Source of the DNA: Ferrimonas pelagia
GTDB lineage: Bacteria > Pseudomonadota > Gammaproteobacteria > Enterobacterales > Shewanellaceae
Reading direction: 5' to 3'
DNA: 64,000 nucleotides
Assembly (NCBI RefSeq): GCF_039543565.1
Contig: NZ_BAABJZ010000099.1
Location: forward strand, 1-64,000
Position numbers and translations under genes: made by a program. Below are positions 45,558 through 54,760 of this stretch, in pieces (positions within the stretch are counted from its first letter, which is position 1; every line of letters starts with the position of its first letter). A model generated the notes under the pieces. The model searched no databases, was not told where the DNA came from, and saw only the letters and a list, made by a program, of their open reading frames with translations.

Positions 45558-47801
45558 TTACAGGCGGAGCTGCTCCAACTGCCTCTGCGCCCATTGGCTC
45601 CCCTCTCGCGCTGCCTCTTGCAGCAACCGGGCCCCTAGCTTTCTATCACGAGTGACCCCATCACCGTTATAGAGAGCAATAGCATAGTACGCCTTGCCTT
45701 GAAGGTTACCCTGTTCATAAGCTTGCCGATAAAGCTCTGCGGCCTGCTGCTCATCTTGGTGGCCACCCTTACCCTTGCTGAGAAGATAGCCAAGTTCGAC
45801 CGCCGCAGCGATATTGCCCTCGTTGATGGCCTTGCGGTACCACTGCCGTGCCTTACGGTCGTCGCTGCTAAAGCCGAGACCATGGTCATAATTAATCCCA
45901 AGAAAATACATGGCTTGTGCATCCCCCTCCTCGGCGGCCTGCAGATACAACTGATTGGCCCGATCCAGATCCTTGCTGACCCCTTGCCCTTTCTCATACA
46001 TCACGCCCATTCGACGGATAGCAGAACTCTTACCTAGCGTCATGGCTCGGCGGAATAATCGCAGCGCTTCCGAATGATCTTGCTCGACACCTCTACCGTC
46101 AAGGTAACGCGTGCCCAAGTTTTCCATCGCCCAAGCGCTGCCCAGCTTCACCCCTGTTTGGTACCACTGCAGCGCAAGTTCATCGTCCTGCTCGACCCCT
46201 TTGCCAACAGAGTAGGCATAGCCCAACGCAGCGGCGGCATCGCCATGGCCCCGCTCAGCCACTTTACGAAACAACGCCACTGCGCGCGCTGGATCCGCTT
46301 CGATCCCCTCGCCGTCTCTGATCATTTTAGCCATGTCATACTGAGCGGAAAGATCTCCACGCTGCGCAGACTCCCTTTTCAGCGCCAACCCCTTGGCCAA
46401 GTTTATGCTAACTCCACGGCCCAAAAGGTAAGCGCTACCAAGGTTGGATAACGCAGTCGCCGATCCGGCGTCAATCGCCCTTTGGTACCAAGCGTTAGCT
46501 TTACCATAGTCCACCTCCACGCCATCACCATCGGTATAAATACCCGCGAGGTTATTCATCGCGCTCATGTGTCCTTGGTGTGCCGCCAACTCATAGTAAT
46601 GCCGGGCCGTCTCATGATCCTCGTCAATATTCTTCAGCAGCACTGCGTACTGGTACTGAGAAGAGACGTGACCCAACTCCGCCAGCGGCCGAATTTTAGG
46701 CATCGCCTGAGTTGCCCAGTATCGGGCTTTCTCCATATCTTTGCCGAACCCGGTGGCCCGACCATGGGCCCACATTTTGGCCAACGAGGCCATAGCCGAA
46801 GGGTTACCCTGCTTAGCCGCCTGCTGATACAGCTTAAAGGCCGCAACCTCATCGTGGTTGTCGAAGTAGAGGTAGTCAGCCCGAACCAACAGTTCTCGCG
46901 CCATATCAGCTCCCAGCTCTCGTTGCAACATCGCCTTGGCCTTAGCCGCAAACCGTCCCTCTGGATGGCGCGCCAAGTACTTGTTAAGCATCAATTCAGA
47001 ACCATCCTCTTGGGCCAGTTGCCAAAGCAACGCTTCGCCATCGGTAACCGCTTTCTGCGGCGCACCCGCCAGATAGACATCGCCGGTTAGGGCACTCGAT
47101 TCCCAAGGGATCTGCTTGCCTCCTGAACCTTGACGAACATCGTTACGTACTCGCGTAAAGACCTGTTGCAGAGTCAGCCCCGAAGTACGGAGATAGTTGA
47201 GCAGGTGCCGCGTGTACAGACCATTTCGACCCTCGCCATCGGCCGCAACCGAGCCCGGCGCCGTCGAGAAGGCGATGATGGAGCCGACGGGCCCATCAAT
47301 GCGTCGCAAGCCTCGACTGGCAGAACGAAACTCCGATTGGAACGGATTATTACGACAGGCGTCGAGGATTAAAATATTGGTGTGATTGCCCGCCGCATTC
47401 ATTTTGCGCAACACCGCATTGACCGACACTCCCTCATCGGGGATCTCATCTTCCGCCTGGATATCCGAACCGACAGGGATAAGGAAGTTCTCGCCGTCTA
47501 ATTGCATGCCGTGGCCCGCGTAATAGAATAGGCCGACATCATCCTCTGCTAGGTTATTACCAAACTGGCGGATCGCACCACGCAATTCAGATCGATCGAG
47601 ATCGGACAACAAGGTTACTTGGAAATCCAGCTGCTTCAGCGCTTGTGCCATGTCCGTGGCATCATTGGCCGGGTTGGACAAAGGGGCATGACGATATTGG
47701 CCATTACCGATCACCAAAGCACGCCGTGCGGCCTCTACTGGCACTAGCATGCTGAACAGCAATACAGCGCTTAGCACCCAATTGACACTCCTTAGCTCCA
47801 T
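45558..47801 (-). CDS. exported caspase-like (C14) protein with SEL1 repeats
   Basis: The 747-residue protein has a signal peptide ending VEA. A caspase p20-type domain follows, with the catalytic dyad in YYAGHGMQ (H97) and DACRNNPF (C149). From about residue 300, some ten or more SEL1 repeats run to the end (for example AMNNLAGIYTDGDGVEVDYGKANAWYQRAIDAG), a protein-binding solenoid. Both catalytic residues are present, so peptidase activity is plausible. Its likely place is the periplasm. It lies 10 bases after the DUF4384 gene and is co-transcribed with it. Target and trigger are unknown. Confidence 0.88.
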   Translation of the reverse strand: MELRSVNWVLSAVLLFSMLVPVEAARRALVIGNGQYRHAPLSNPANDATDMAQALKQLDFQVTLLSDLDRSELRGAIRQFGNNLAEDDVGLFYYAGHGMQLDGENFLIPVGSDIQAEDEIPDEGVSVNAVLRKMNAAGNHTNILILDACRNNPFQSEFRSASRGLRRIDGPVGSIIAFSTAPGSVAADGEGRNGLYTRHLLNYLRTSGLTLQQVFTRVRNDVRQGSGGKQIPWESSALTGDVYLAGAPQKAVTDGEALLWQLAQEDGSELMLNKYLARHPEGRFAAKAKAMLQRELGADMARELLVRADYLYFDNHDEVAAFKLYQQAAKQGNPSAMASLAKMWAHGRATGFGKDMEKARYWATQAMPKIRPLAELGHVSSQYQYAVLLKNIDEDHETARHYYELAAHQGHMSAMNNLAGIYTDGDGVEVDYGKANAWYQRAIDAGSATALSNLGSAYLLGRGVSINLAKGLALKRESAQRGDLSAQYDMAKMIRDGEGIEADPARAVALFRKVAERGHGDAAAALGYAYSVGKGVEQDDELALQWYQTGVKLGSAWAMENLGTRYLDGRGVEQDHSEALRLFRRAMTLGKSSAIRRMGVMYEKGQGVSKDLDRANQLYLQAAEEGDAQAMYFLGINYDHGLGFSSDDRKARQWYRKAINEGNIAAAVELGYLLSKGKGGHQDEQQAAELYRQAYEQGNLQGKAYYAIALYNGDGVTRDRKLGARLLQEAAREGSQWAQRQLEQLRL

Positions 47802-47811
47802 CTTTCTCTCC

Positions 47812-49245
47812 TTAGAAATTCGCAGCTGAGGTAAAGCTCAGCACCGCTTCTGCCGTCAACACCTGGGGCTGCTCAGCCTGCCTGCGCTTCAAGCCTCGGG
47901 TTGCTCCGATCCCACCCTCTTGCAACAAACGGTGATAACCACTTTTGCCGTCATAACGGGTATTGGGTAGGGCATGCTCCAGTGAGTGGTTACTGGCGAT
48001 CATCTGCAGCATTTCATAGCCGTAAGGGGCATCGACAGCGAACTCCCCGAGCAGTACCCATTTGTTTACCGAGCCGGGTCCGATGTAATACATAAAACGG
48101 TAAGGCCCGGGCTCGTCGGACAATTCCAGCAGATAGCTGTAACGGTCATTCCCATTTTGGCTATGCCCCACCAAATAGAAATATCCAGAGCGGTTGAGCT
48201 TCGCCATCACTTGTACCGTCTCTCCATCGACAAAACTGAGCGCCCGACTGCCCTTATTGGTCTGTAGATCCGCTTTGAGTTCCGGCGTATCCAAATAGCC
48301 TGCGAACAGCAGTTGATCCAGATCCAACGATGAGGGCTTATGCTCCAACCCCCGGTAGGCTGAAGGGAGCAGCAACACGCTAGTGGCCAAGATCACCTTG
48401 CCGGTGGCGACCTCTGTTAAGGTGTATAGCAGATCCAATCCTTCGCCGACTTCTTGGTATGCACCGGACAACTTCAGTCGGGCCTGAGCAGGATCACCTG
48501 TGGCTCGATCCCCCAGTGCAGTCGTCAGTTGGTGCTGAAATCGCCGCGAAAAAGGAGTGATCTGTTGCGACATGGACGGCAGCGGCGGAGTGACCAAGAT
48601 ATTATTCGCTTTATCCATTGCCTGGGCTAACGCCATTGCCGCGCGCGCCAACGATGGGTGACGATCGCCGTAGGCAGCCAAACGCGCTGCGATCTCTGCC
48701 CCCGTATCTGAGGGAGAGAACTTCACATTAGGATTGAGGGCCAGCAAAACGGTTCGCAAACGATTCAGCCGTTGCTGCGTGGTGAGCAACTGCTGCAAGT
48801 GGAGCAATTGAGCGTCACTGAGCTCATTGGCCAGGGATCGTAACCCCTCGCTCAGATCGTGCTCAAGCTGTTTTATCTGACTTCGGTAAGGCGCCTCAGC
48901 CTGCAGTGGATCCAGCCATCCTTGGCAATGATACCGCTGCGAGGATCCTTCAAGTCGGCACTCTTGCTCAACACCCAGCAGCGGTAGCTGGGAATGAGAG
49001 CGAGTATGCTGCTCAAACAGGTGCTCCCCAGAGGTGGACTGGAAGCCTTGGGTCTGTGACTCAACGCTAACAAACAGCTGCTTGCTCAGTCCAGCCAATA
49101 CGCCCTGCTGGGCCTCTGATTGACACTCAACCAACGACGTAGCCGGTTTACAATTGACGACAGCTTCCGCCGTCCAAACATTGCCGTGGGCTGCTCCCCA
49201 AACCCAAAAGAGCAGGAGTGAAACTGCTAACCATCGAGCTTTCAT
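47812..49245 (-). CDS. DUF4384-containing exported protein
   Basis: The 477-residue protein has a signal peptide (about 21 residues). Its N-terminal half carries paired cysteines (NCKPATSLVECQSEAQ, LEC..RYHC) and a helical segment with QLEHDLSEGLRSLANEL. The C-terminal half has the DUF4384 pattern (SFVDGETVQVMAKLNRSGYFYLVGHSQNG, then APYGYEMLQMIAS). DUF4384 proteins often occur next to caspase-like or serine-threonine kinase genes; their role is unknown. Here it is the first gene of a two-gene unit with the caspase-SEL1 gene. Confidence 0.75.
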   Translation of the reverse strand: MKARWLAVSLLLFWVWGAAHGNVWTAEAVVNCKPATSLVECQSEAQQGVLAGLSKQLFVSVESQTQGFQSTSGEHLFEQHTRSHSQLPLLGVEQECRLEGSSQRYHCQGWLDPLQAEAPYRSQIKQLEHDLSEGLRSLANELSDAQLLHLQQLLTTQQRLNRLRTVLLALNPNVKFSPSDTGAEIAARLAAYGDRHPSLARAAMALAQAMDKANNILVTPPLPSMSQQITPFSRRFQHQLTTALGDRATGDPAQARLKLSGAYQEVGEGLDLLYTLTEVATGKVILATSVLLLPSAYRGLEHKPSSLDLDQLLFAGYLDTPELKADLQTNKGSRALSFVDGETVQVMAKLNRSGYFYLVGHSQNGNDRYSYLLELSDEPGPYRFMYYIGPGSVNKWVLLGEFAVDAPYGYEMLQMIASNHSLEHALPNTRYDGKSGYHRLLQEGGIGATRGLKRRQAEQPQVLTAEAVLSFTSAANF

Positions 49246-49335
49246 TGACTCTCCATGTCAGATGGAACCATCCTCCATACTTACACTCGAAGGTGAATTT
49301 GAGAACCCCAGTAACGCAGAAAATTTCAGCAACCG

Positions 49336-50241
49336 TTACTCCGCTAACCAGTCCCGATTCAACTGGGCCTCATCTCCCAAATACACCAATAACCAATCGA
49401 GTAAGGCGTTATCCTGTTCCGGCTTGCGCCACGCTAGGCAGCATTCACAGGTGTTTTGCCCTCCTTCGAAATAGCGCTCTACCAACTGTCCAGACGCCAG
49501 CAGAGGTTTGGCTAGGTGGCGCGGTACATAACCGATCCCCAAGCCATCCTTGTAGCAGGTCAGCGCATTAGCCCAGTCCGGCACCACGATGCGGCGCTGA
49601 TTGTCCAACAACCAGGTGTTCCGCTTTGCCAAAGTACGCGAGGTGTCCTCCAGACCGATCACTGGAAACGCCGCCAGCTTTTCACCGGTTAGTGTCGTCA
49701 TGGTCGCAACCGGATGGTCGGGAGCCATCACTAACGCCCAATCCATCTGCCCCATATCCCTCGCGCCAAAGTCGCCCCCGACGGGCACCGCCGTCGTTGC
49801 CCCGATGGCGATATCCGCCCGACCATCCGCCAGCGCGTCCCAGACGCCGTTAAATACTTCCATCGAGATCACCAACTCCGCATCGTCAAACTCGGTATAG
49901 AAGTCATGGATTAACGCAGAGATCCGATCGGCCTTAACGATGTTATCCAGCGCCACCTTTAAGCTGCGCTGCCAGCCATTGGCCACTCGCTGGGTATGAC
50001 GGCGCACCGACTCCATCTCCCGCAGCCATTGCCGCACTTGGATCAGAAAGTGCTCCCCCGCCGGAGTCAGGACCACTTTGCGCGCTTGGCGCTCAAACAG
50101 CACTACCCCCAGCTCCCGCTCGACTTGGCGCACCGAGTAACTGATGGCGGACGGCACCTTGTGCAGCACTCCTGCCGCGGCGCTGAAACTGCCTTGACGG
50201 GCCACCGTATCCAGCATCTGTAAGGTTGATTTTGCAAACAT
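49336..50241 (-). CDS. punR: LysR-type regulator PunR
   Basis: The 301-residue LysR-family protein begins MFAKSTLQMLDTVARQGSFSAAAG, whose helix-turn-helix ends in SAISYSVRQVERELGV. The effector domain has VDNIV-like ALDNIVKADRISALIHDFYTEFDDAEL and FNGVWDALADGRADIAIGATTAVPVGG, close to E. coli PunR (YdhB). It is divergent from the transporter gene it should control. An upstream TTG in frame was rejected. Purine-linked control fits the family, not direct evidence here. Confidence 0.86.
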   Translation of the reverse strand: MFAKSTLQMLDTVARQGSFSAAAGVLHKVPSAISYSVRQVERELGVVLFERQARKVVLTPAGEHFLIQVRQWLREMESVRRHTQRVANGWQRSLKVALDNIVKADRISALIHDFYTEFDDAELVISMEVFNGVWDALADGRADIAIGATTAVPVGGDFGARDMGQMDWALVMAPDHPVATMTTLTGEKLAAFPVIGLEDTSRTLAKRNTWLLDNQRRIVVPDWANALTCYKDGLGIGYVPRHLAKPLLASGQLVERYFEGGQNTCECCLAWRKPEQDNALLDWLLVYLGDEAQLNRDWLAE

Positions 50242-50261
50242 TTTTGTCGCAGCCTTATCTT

Positions 50262-50274
50262 TCAAAAATTTTGA
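50262..50274. promoter_or_regulatory. candidate PunR operator
   Basis: TCAAAAATTTTGA is a perfect inverted repeat just upstream of punR and 113 bases before punC. LysR regulators often bind AT-rich palindromes near their own gene, so this is the best operator candidate in the intergenic region. Confidence 0.4.
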
Positions 50275-50387
50275 TAGGTATAGGCAAAATATAGCGTTTA
50301 ACAGATAGTTTTGCAGCCAGTAAACTCGCCGCCCATTGAGAGGTGGGCTTTTGCGCCCGCCTAAGACTGAACAAATGAGTTAACACT

Positions 50388-51566
50388 ATGCGCATTTCCA
50401 AACTGGAACTGGTCTATCTGGCTGGCCTGTCGATGCTGGGCTTTATCGCCACCGACATGTACCTGCCCGTCTTTAAAGAGATGGAAGGCTTCTACGGCAC
50501 CGGCCCTGAGTCCATTGCCCTGTCTCTGTCCATCTTCCTGGCTGGCTTGGCCGGTGGCCAGCTGCTGTGGGGCCTGGCGTCCGACCGCTTCGGCCGTCGC
50601 AATACCTTGATGGCCGGTCTGGCACTCTACACCCTGGCCTCGCTGGGTTTGGCGTTTAGCAGCGAAGTTTGGCAACTGCTCAGCCTGCGTTTTGTTCAGG
50701 CCATCGGTGTTTGTGCGCCAGCGGTGATCTGGCAAGCCATGGTGATCGATCGCTATCCGGGCGAGAAAGGTCAGCAGATCTTCGCTACTATCATGCCGTT
50801 GGTGGCTCTGTCGCCGGCGTTGGCACCGCAGCTAGGCGTCGGCCTGTCACTGGCCTTTGGCTGGCAGAGCATCTTTGTCGCCCTTACCGTACTGGGCGTG
50901 GCGCTGGTGGCCATGACCTACCGCATGCCGAACACGATCCCTGCCCGCTCGGAACGCTCTATGGCTGGCGATCTTTCCGCGCTATTGGGCTCGCGTGTAT
51001 TCATGGGCAACGTCATTATGTTTGGTGCTGCCTCCGCCGCCTTCTTCGCCTACCTGACCGGTATGCCAGAGATCATGGCTAGCATGGGCTACGACGCTAA
51101 GGACATCGGCTTGTCGTTCATCCCACAGACCATCGCCTTTATGGTTGGTGGCTATATTGGGAAGAAGCAGGTGGCACAACGGGGTGATAGCGCGGTACTG
51201 CGCGCTCTGGTGATCCTGTTTGTTTCGACCGCAGGTGTGTTGTTGCTGGCATCCCAGTTGCCATTGGCCACCATCTGGCCTTTGCTGATCCCCTTCTGCT
51301 TCTTGGCCGCAGCCAACGGTGCGTTGTACCCGATCATCGTCAACCGCGCCCTATCCAGCGCGCCGGAATGCGCCGCCACCGCGGCAGGTCTACAGAACAG
51401 CCTACAGATCGCCATCAGTTTTGCCGCCAGCGCCGTCGTTGCCGCGTTCGCCAGCCAAGCGCTGTCCGTCGCCGGCATGGTGATCGGCGCTAGTGCGCTG
51501 CTGGTGCTGACCGGCTACAGCGTGTCACGCACCGTCAGTGTGACACCGCAAATTGAAAATGCCTAA
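50388..51566 (+). CDS. punC: purine nucleoside transporter PunC (MFS, Bcr/CflA type)
   Basis: The 392-residue MFS protein has twelve membrane helices. The family opening is LVYLAGLSMLGFIATDMYLPVF and the loop motif SDRFGRRNTL follows TM2. E. coli PunC (YdhC) starts alike and takes up purine nucleosides under PunR control. Annotation as a drug exporter of the Bcr/CflA group is the alternative; the divergent punR supports PunC. A terminator follows. Confidence 0.85.
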   Translation: MRISKLELVYLAGLSMLGFIATDMYLPVFKEMEGFYGTGPESIALSLSIFLAGLAGGQLLWGLASDRFGRRNTLMAGLALYTLASLGLAFSSEVWQLLSLRFVQAIGVCAPAVIWQAMVIDRYPGEKGQQIFATIMPLVALSPALAPQLGVGLSLAFGWQSIFVALTVLGVALVAMTYRMPNTIPARSERSMAGDLSALLGSRVFMGNVIMFGAASAAFFAYLTGMPEIMASMGYDAKDIGLSFIPQTIAFMVGGYIGKKQVAQRGDSAVLRALVILFVSTAGVLLLASQLPLATIWPLLIPFCFLAAANGALYPIIVNRALSSAPECAATAAGLQNSLQIAISFAASAVVAAFASQALSVAGMVIGASALLVLTGYSVSRTVSVTPQIENA

Positions 51567-51586
51567 GCCGCTTATTCTTAGACAAT

Positions 51587-51628
51587 AAAAAGCCGCCGCC
51601 CTCAACGTTCGAGGGCGGCGGCTTTTTT
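51587..51628 (+). terminator. terminator between punC and hcr
   Basis: A 17-bp GC-rich stem (AAAAAGCCGCCGCCCTC at 51587-51603 with its complement at 51611-51627) closes over AACGTTC and ends in six T. It should stop transcription from both sides of this convergent pair. Confidence 0.92.
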
Positions 51629-51657
51629 ACAACGCGTGCCAAGGTTCGTGCCCAGTT

Positions 51658-52623
51658 TTAATCGTCCAACTCCAGCGTCATATCTCCGGTCACCGTGCTG
51701 GAGCAGGCCAAAAACGTCCCCTGCTCTATCTCCTCCTCAGTCAGCCCAAAGACCGAGCTGCTTTGCAGCTTGTCCTTTTCCCCCTGGCACTTGCAGCTGC
51801 CACAGACGCCGGTTCGGCACGCCGCAAAGATCGGAATGCCTCCCGCCTCCAAGCTGTCGAGCACCGTCTGGCCTGGCAAGATGGGTAACTCGACGCCATC
51901 CACCGATAGGGTGTGCCCTTGCGCCGCCTCCGCCGCGCCGACGGCGGCCGCCGTCGCTGCAGCGTGAAACGCCTCACAATGTACCTTGCTCGCCCCCAAC
52001 TGCTGCGCCAACGTCTGCGCGCTGACCATATAGCCTTCGGGGCCGCAGATCATCACGCTGCGCGATGCCAGATCGCCCACTGCCTGCAACTGAGCTTCTC
52101 CCAGACGATCGCCCTCGCCGCTGAGCAGCCAGTGCAGCTGGAAATGGGGGTACCGCCGGGCTAGGTGCTCCAGCTCCAGCGCGAAGATCTTATCCGCCTC
52201 GCTGCGCACACTGAACATCAGCACAATGTCGGCGTCCGGCTCTCTGCGCAGCCGATCTTTGAGCATGGAGAACAAGGGGGTGATGCCACAGCCTGCCGCC
52301 AACAGTAACCAGGGCTGATCCCCCGCCAGTTGACTGTGAAACTCGCCCGCCGGGGCCAAGGCTTCCAGCCGATCGCCCATCTTCAGCTGATCCAGCAGAT
52401 GATTGGACACCCGCCCGCCTTCCACCCGCTTGATCGCCAGTTGCAGGCGGCTGTCGTCTGGGGTTGAGCTTAGGCTATAGGCGCGCACCGAGGTTTGCGC
52501 ACCGATGGGCACTTTCAGGGAGATGAACTGGCCGGGAATAAAATCCGGCTGCGCGTCTGCCATAAAAGTAAAACGGGTGACATCGCAGGTTTCCGCTTGG
52601 ACACCGACACAAGTGAGCTGCAT
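51658..52623 (-). CDS. hcr: NADH oxidoreductase Hcr, electron donor of Hcp
   Basis: The 321-residue protein joins a ferredoxin-reductase module to a C-terminal 2Fe-2S ferredoxin. The FAD part has VRAYSLSSTP, the NAD part LLLAAGCGITPLFSML and ICGPEGYM. The cluster cysteines are in CRTGVCGSCKC and FLACSS. Between the two is an Ala-rich linker (AAATAAAVGAAEAA). Hcr reduces Hcp. It follows hcp by about 80 bases on the same strand. Confidence 0.93.
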   Translation of the reverse strand: MQLTCVGVQAETCDVTRFTFMADAQPDFIPGQFISLKVPIGAQTSVRAYSLSSTPDDSRLQLAIKRVEGGRVSNHLLDQLKMGDRLEALAPAGEFHSQLAGDQPWLLLAAGCGITPLFSMLKDRLRREPDADIVLMFSVRSEADKIFALELEHLARRYPHFQLHWLLSGEGDRLGEAQLQAVGDLASRSVMICGPEGYMVSAQTLAQQLGASKVHCEAFHAAATAAAVGAAEAAQGHTLSVDGVELPILPGQTVLDSLEAGGIPIFAACRTGVCGSCKCQGEKDKLQSSSVFGLTEEEIEQGTFLACSSTVTGDMTLELDD

Positions 52624-52705
52624 ATCCGCTCCTATCTAGTGATGAAAAAAGGGACCTGATCCCAAAGAGTCCAGGCCCCGTTCCTTGCAGGGAATGTTTG
52701 TCGGC

Positions 52706-54382
52706 TTACGCCGCCAGAATGTCGTTGAGGTCCTGCTCAACCGTGGTGATCAGGCGCAGGCCAAACTGCTCGTTAAGCGCCGCTACCAGGTTGTCGGTCA
52801 AGAACGCCGGCACGGTCGGGCCCACACGGATATCCTTGACGCCCAGCGCCAGCAGGGTCAGCAGGATAGCGATCGCCTTCTGCTCAAACCAGGACAGCAC
52901 CATGGACAGCGGCAGATCATTGACACCGCACTCAAACGCCTCGGCCAGGGCCAGCGCCAGCTGGATGGCGGAGTAGGCATCGTTGCACTGACCGACATCG
53001 AGGAAACGCGGAATGCCGTTGATCTCCCCAAACTCCAGATCGTTGAACTTAAACTTGCCGCAGGCCAGGGTCAGGATCAGCGTATCCTGTGGCGCCTGAG
53101 CGGCAAACTGGGTGTAGTAGTTACGCTCGGCCTTATCGCCGTCACAGCCACCCAACAAGAAGAAGTGCTTGATGTTGCCCGCCTTGACCTGATCGATCAC
53201 CGCAGGCGCCGCCGCCATCAGGGCGTTACGGGCAAAGCCGGTGGTGGTGTAATGGGGGATCTCATCGTACTTGAAACCTTCTTGCGCCAGGGCGCAGTCG
53301 ATCACCGCGGAGAAGTCCTCCCCTTCTAGGTGCGTTACGCCAGGCCAGCCGACGATGGAGCGGGTAAACAGACGATCGCCATAGCCTTCAATGCCGCGGC
53401 CCGGCTCAGGATCGATCAAGCAATTGGAGGTCATCACGATGGCGCCGGGGAAGTTGGCAAACTCCTTTTGCTGGTGCTGCCAAGCGGTGCCGTAGTTACC
53501 CACCAGGTGCGGGAACTTGTGGCCCAGCTCTGGGTAAGCGTGGGCCGGCAGCATCTCACCGTGGGTGTAGACGTTGATCCCTTTGCCCTGGGTCTGCTCA
53601 AGGATGTGCTGCAGATCGATCAGATCATGACCGGACACCAGAATGGCCTTACCGGCCACCGGCTTCATGTTCACCTTGGCCGGCTCTGGGTGGCCAAAGG
53701 TGTCGGTTTCACCTCTGTCCAGCAGCTCCATCACGCCGTAGTTGACCATGCCGATCGCCATGGACAACTCGAGCAATTCGCCCATCTCAGAAGGATCTTC
53801 GCCCAGGCGAGCCATGATGCGGTGGAATTCGCCGAACAGATCACGGCTCTGCTGGCCCAGCACGCGGGCATGCTCTAAGTACGCCGCCACGCCTTTGAGG
53901 CCATACAGACACAGCAATCGCAGGCCCATGATATCTTCGCCCACCTCAGACAGGCCACGGTTGACCATGGTTTCCGGAGCGCGCGCCAACATCGCCGCCT
54001 TATCGACGCTCAGCTCGAACTGACCCGCGCCAAGGGGTGTCTCGGCGGTGGCCAGGGCCTGGGTACAGGCGGCCAGGTAGGCGTCTTTCATGCGGTTGCG
54101 CAGCGCCATGGCACGCTCGGTATAGGCCACCAAGCGCTTAGCATCAAAGTTCACGTTGGTCAGGGTAGAGAAAAACGCCTGGGGCACATAGGCATCCACT
54201 TCGGCATCGACGATGTCGTACTGACGGGCCAGGTGCGCATAGGCGCTGACGCCCTGCAGCAGGTAGACCAGCACATCTTGCAGATCGGAGATCTCCGCCG
54301 TCTTGCCGCACATCCCCGCGGTGTAGGCGCAGCCATTACCAGCCGGAGTTTGGATCGTTTGCTCACACTGTACACAAAACAT
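52706..54382 (-). CDS. hcp: hybrid cluster protein Hcp (hydroxylamine/NO reductase)
   Basis: The ATG at 54382 gives 558 residues beginning MFCVQCEQTIQTPAGNGCAY. Cysteines 3, 6, 18 and 25 have the spacing of the E. coli-type enzyme. The hybrid-cluster ligands lie in VYTHGEMLPAH, SNCLIDP, LGGCDG and ILTLACGKFKFN. Hcp reduces NO to N2O and hydroxylamine under anaerobic nitrosative stress. An in-frame upstream start adds a poor N-terminus and was rejected; AAGAGGG precedes the chosen ATG. Two NsrR-like boxes lie upstream. Confidence 0.96.
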   Translation of the reverse strand: MFCVQCEQTIQTPAGNGCAYTAGMCGKTAEISDLQDVLVYLLQGVSAYAHLARQYDIVDAEVDAYVPQAFFSTLTNVNFDAKRLVAYTERAMALRNRMKDAYLAACTQALATAETPLGAGQFELSVDKAAMLARAPETMVNRGLSEVGEDIMGLRLLCLYGLKGVAAYLEHARVLGQQSRDLFGEFHRIMARLGEDPSEMGELLELSMAIGMVNYGVMELLDRGETDTFGHPEPAKVNMKPVAGKAILVSGHDLIDLQHILEQTQGKGINVYTHGEMLPAHAYPELGHKFPHLVGNYGTAWQHQQKEFANFPGAIVMTSNCLIDPEPGRGIEGYGDRLFTRSIVGWPGVTHLEGEDFSAVIDCALAQEGFKYDEIPHYTTTGFARNALMAAAPAVIDQVKAGNIKHFFLLGGCDGDKAERNYYTQFAAQAPQDTLILTLACGKFKFNDLEFGEINGIPRFLDVGQCNDAYSAIQLALALAEAFECGVNDLPLSMVLSWFEQKAIAILLTLLALGVKDIRVGPTVPAFLTDNLVAALNEQFGLRLITTVEQDLNDILAA

Positions 54383-54395
54383 AGAACACCCTCTT

Positions 54396-54418
54396 AAGTT
54401 GCATTTTGCCTGCATGTT
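54396..54418 (-). promoter_or_regulatory. NsrR-like site next to hcp
   Basis: AAGTTGCATTT followed by TGCC and then TGCATGTT fits the NsrR inverted repeat AAGATGCATTT-N-AAATGCATCTT with mismatches mostly in the centre. It lies 14 bases before the hcp ATG, so repressor would block translation start or transcription. NsrR loses DNA binding on NO. Confidence 0.6.
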
Positions 54419-54449
54419 TTGTTTTAGCCTACTTGCTCCGCCAGGAAAA

Positions 54450-54472
54450 AGCATGCATTTCTTGTGCATGTT
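54450..54472 (-). promoter_or_regulatory. second NsrR-like site upstream of hcp
   Basis: AGCATGCATTT, one central C, then TTGTGCATGTT again matches the NsrR half-site TGCATTT with a mirrored TGCA. Two sites 54 bases apart (about five helical turns) could hold the repressor cooperatively. Confidence 0.6.
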
Positions 54473-54713
54473 TTAATTCGCATTGAGCCAGATCACAAAA
54501 TTACGCAAGCAAGATAAATGTCCACACCAATTCCAAGGTCATAAGACATTAATCCTTATAGTGTTATTGCAAGGAAAGGGAGCAAAGGCTGGGTACCCAG
54601 GAAAGATACATGGGTGTATTAGAAGCATTAAAGGCGTGAGATGCCGAGCGAGAGCAAAAGGCTGAGTGCAGGGTCCTCTCGTATAAGCGATGCGCAACGG
54701 GCTATCGCGCGAA

Positions 54714-54741
54714 AAGGCCCGCCACTTCGATGGCGGGCCTT
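54714..54741 (-). terminator. terminator of the lactate operon
   Basis: AAGGCCCGCCA (54714-54724) pairs with TGGCGGGCCTT (54731-54741) across CTTCGA; read leftward the stem ends in TTTT. It lies 20 bases past the lldG stop. Confidence 0.85.
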
Positions 54742-54760
54742 GAAGGTGCCTAAACGACGC

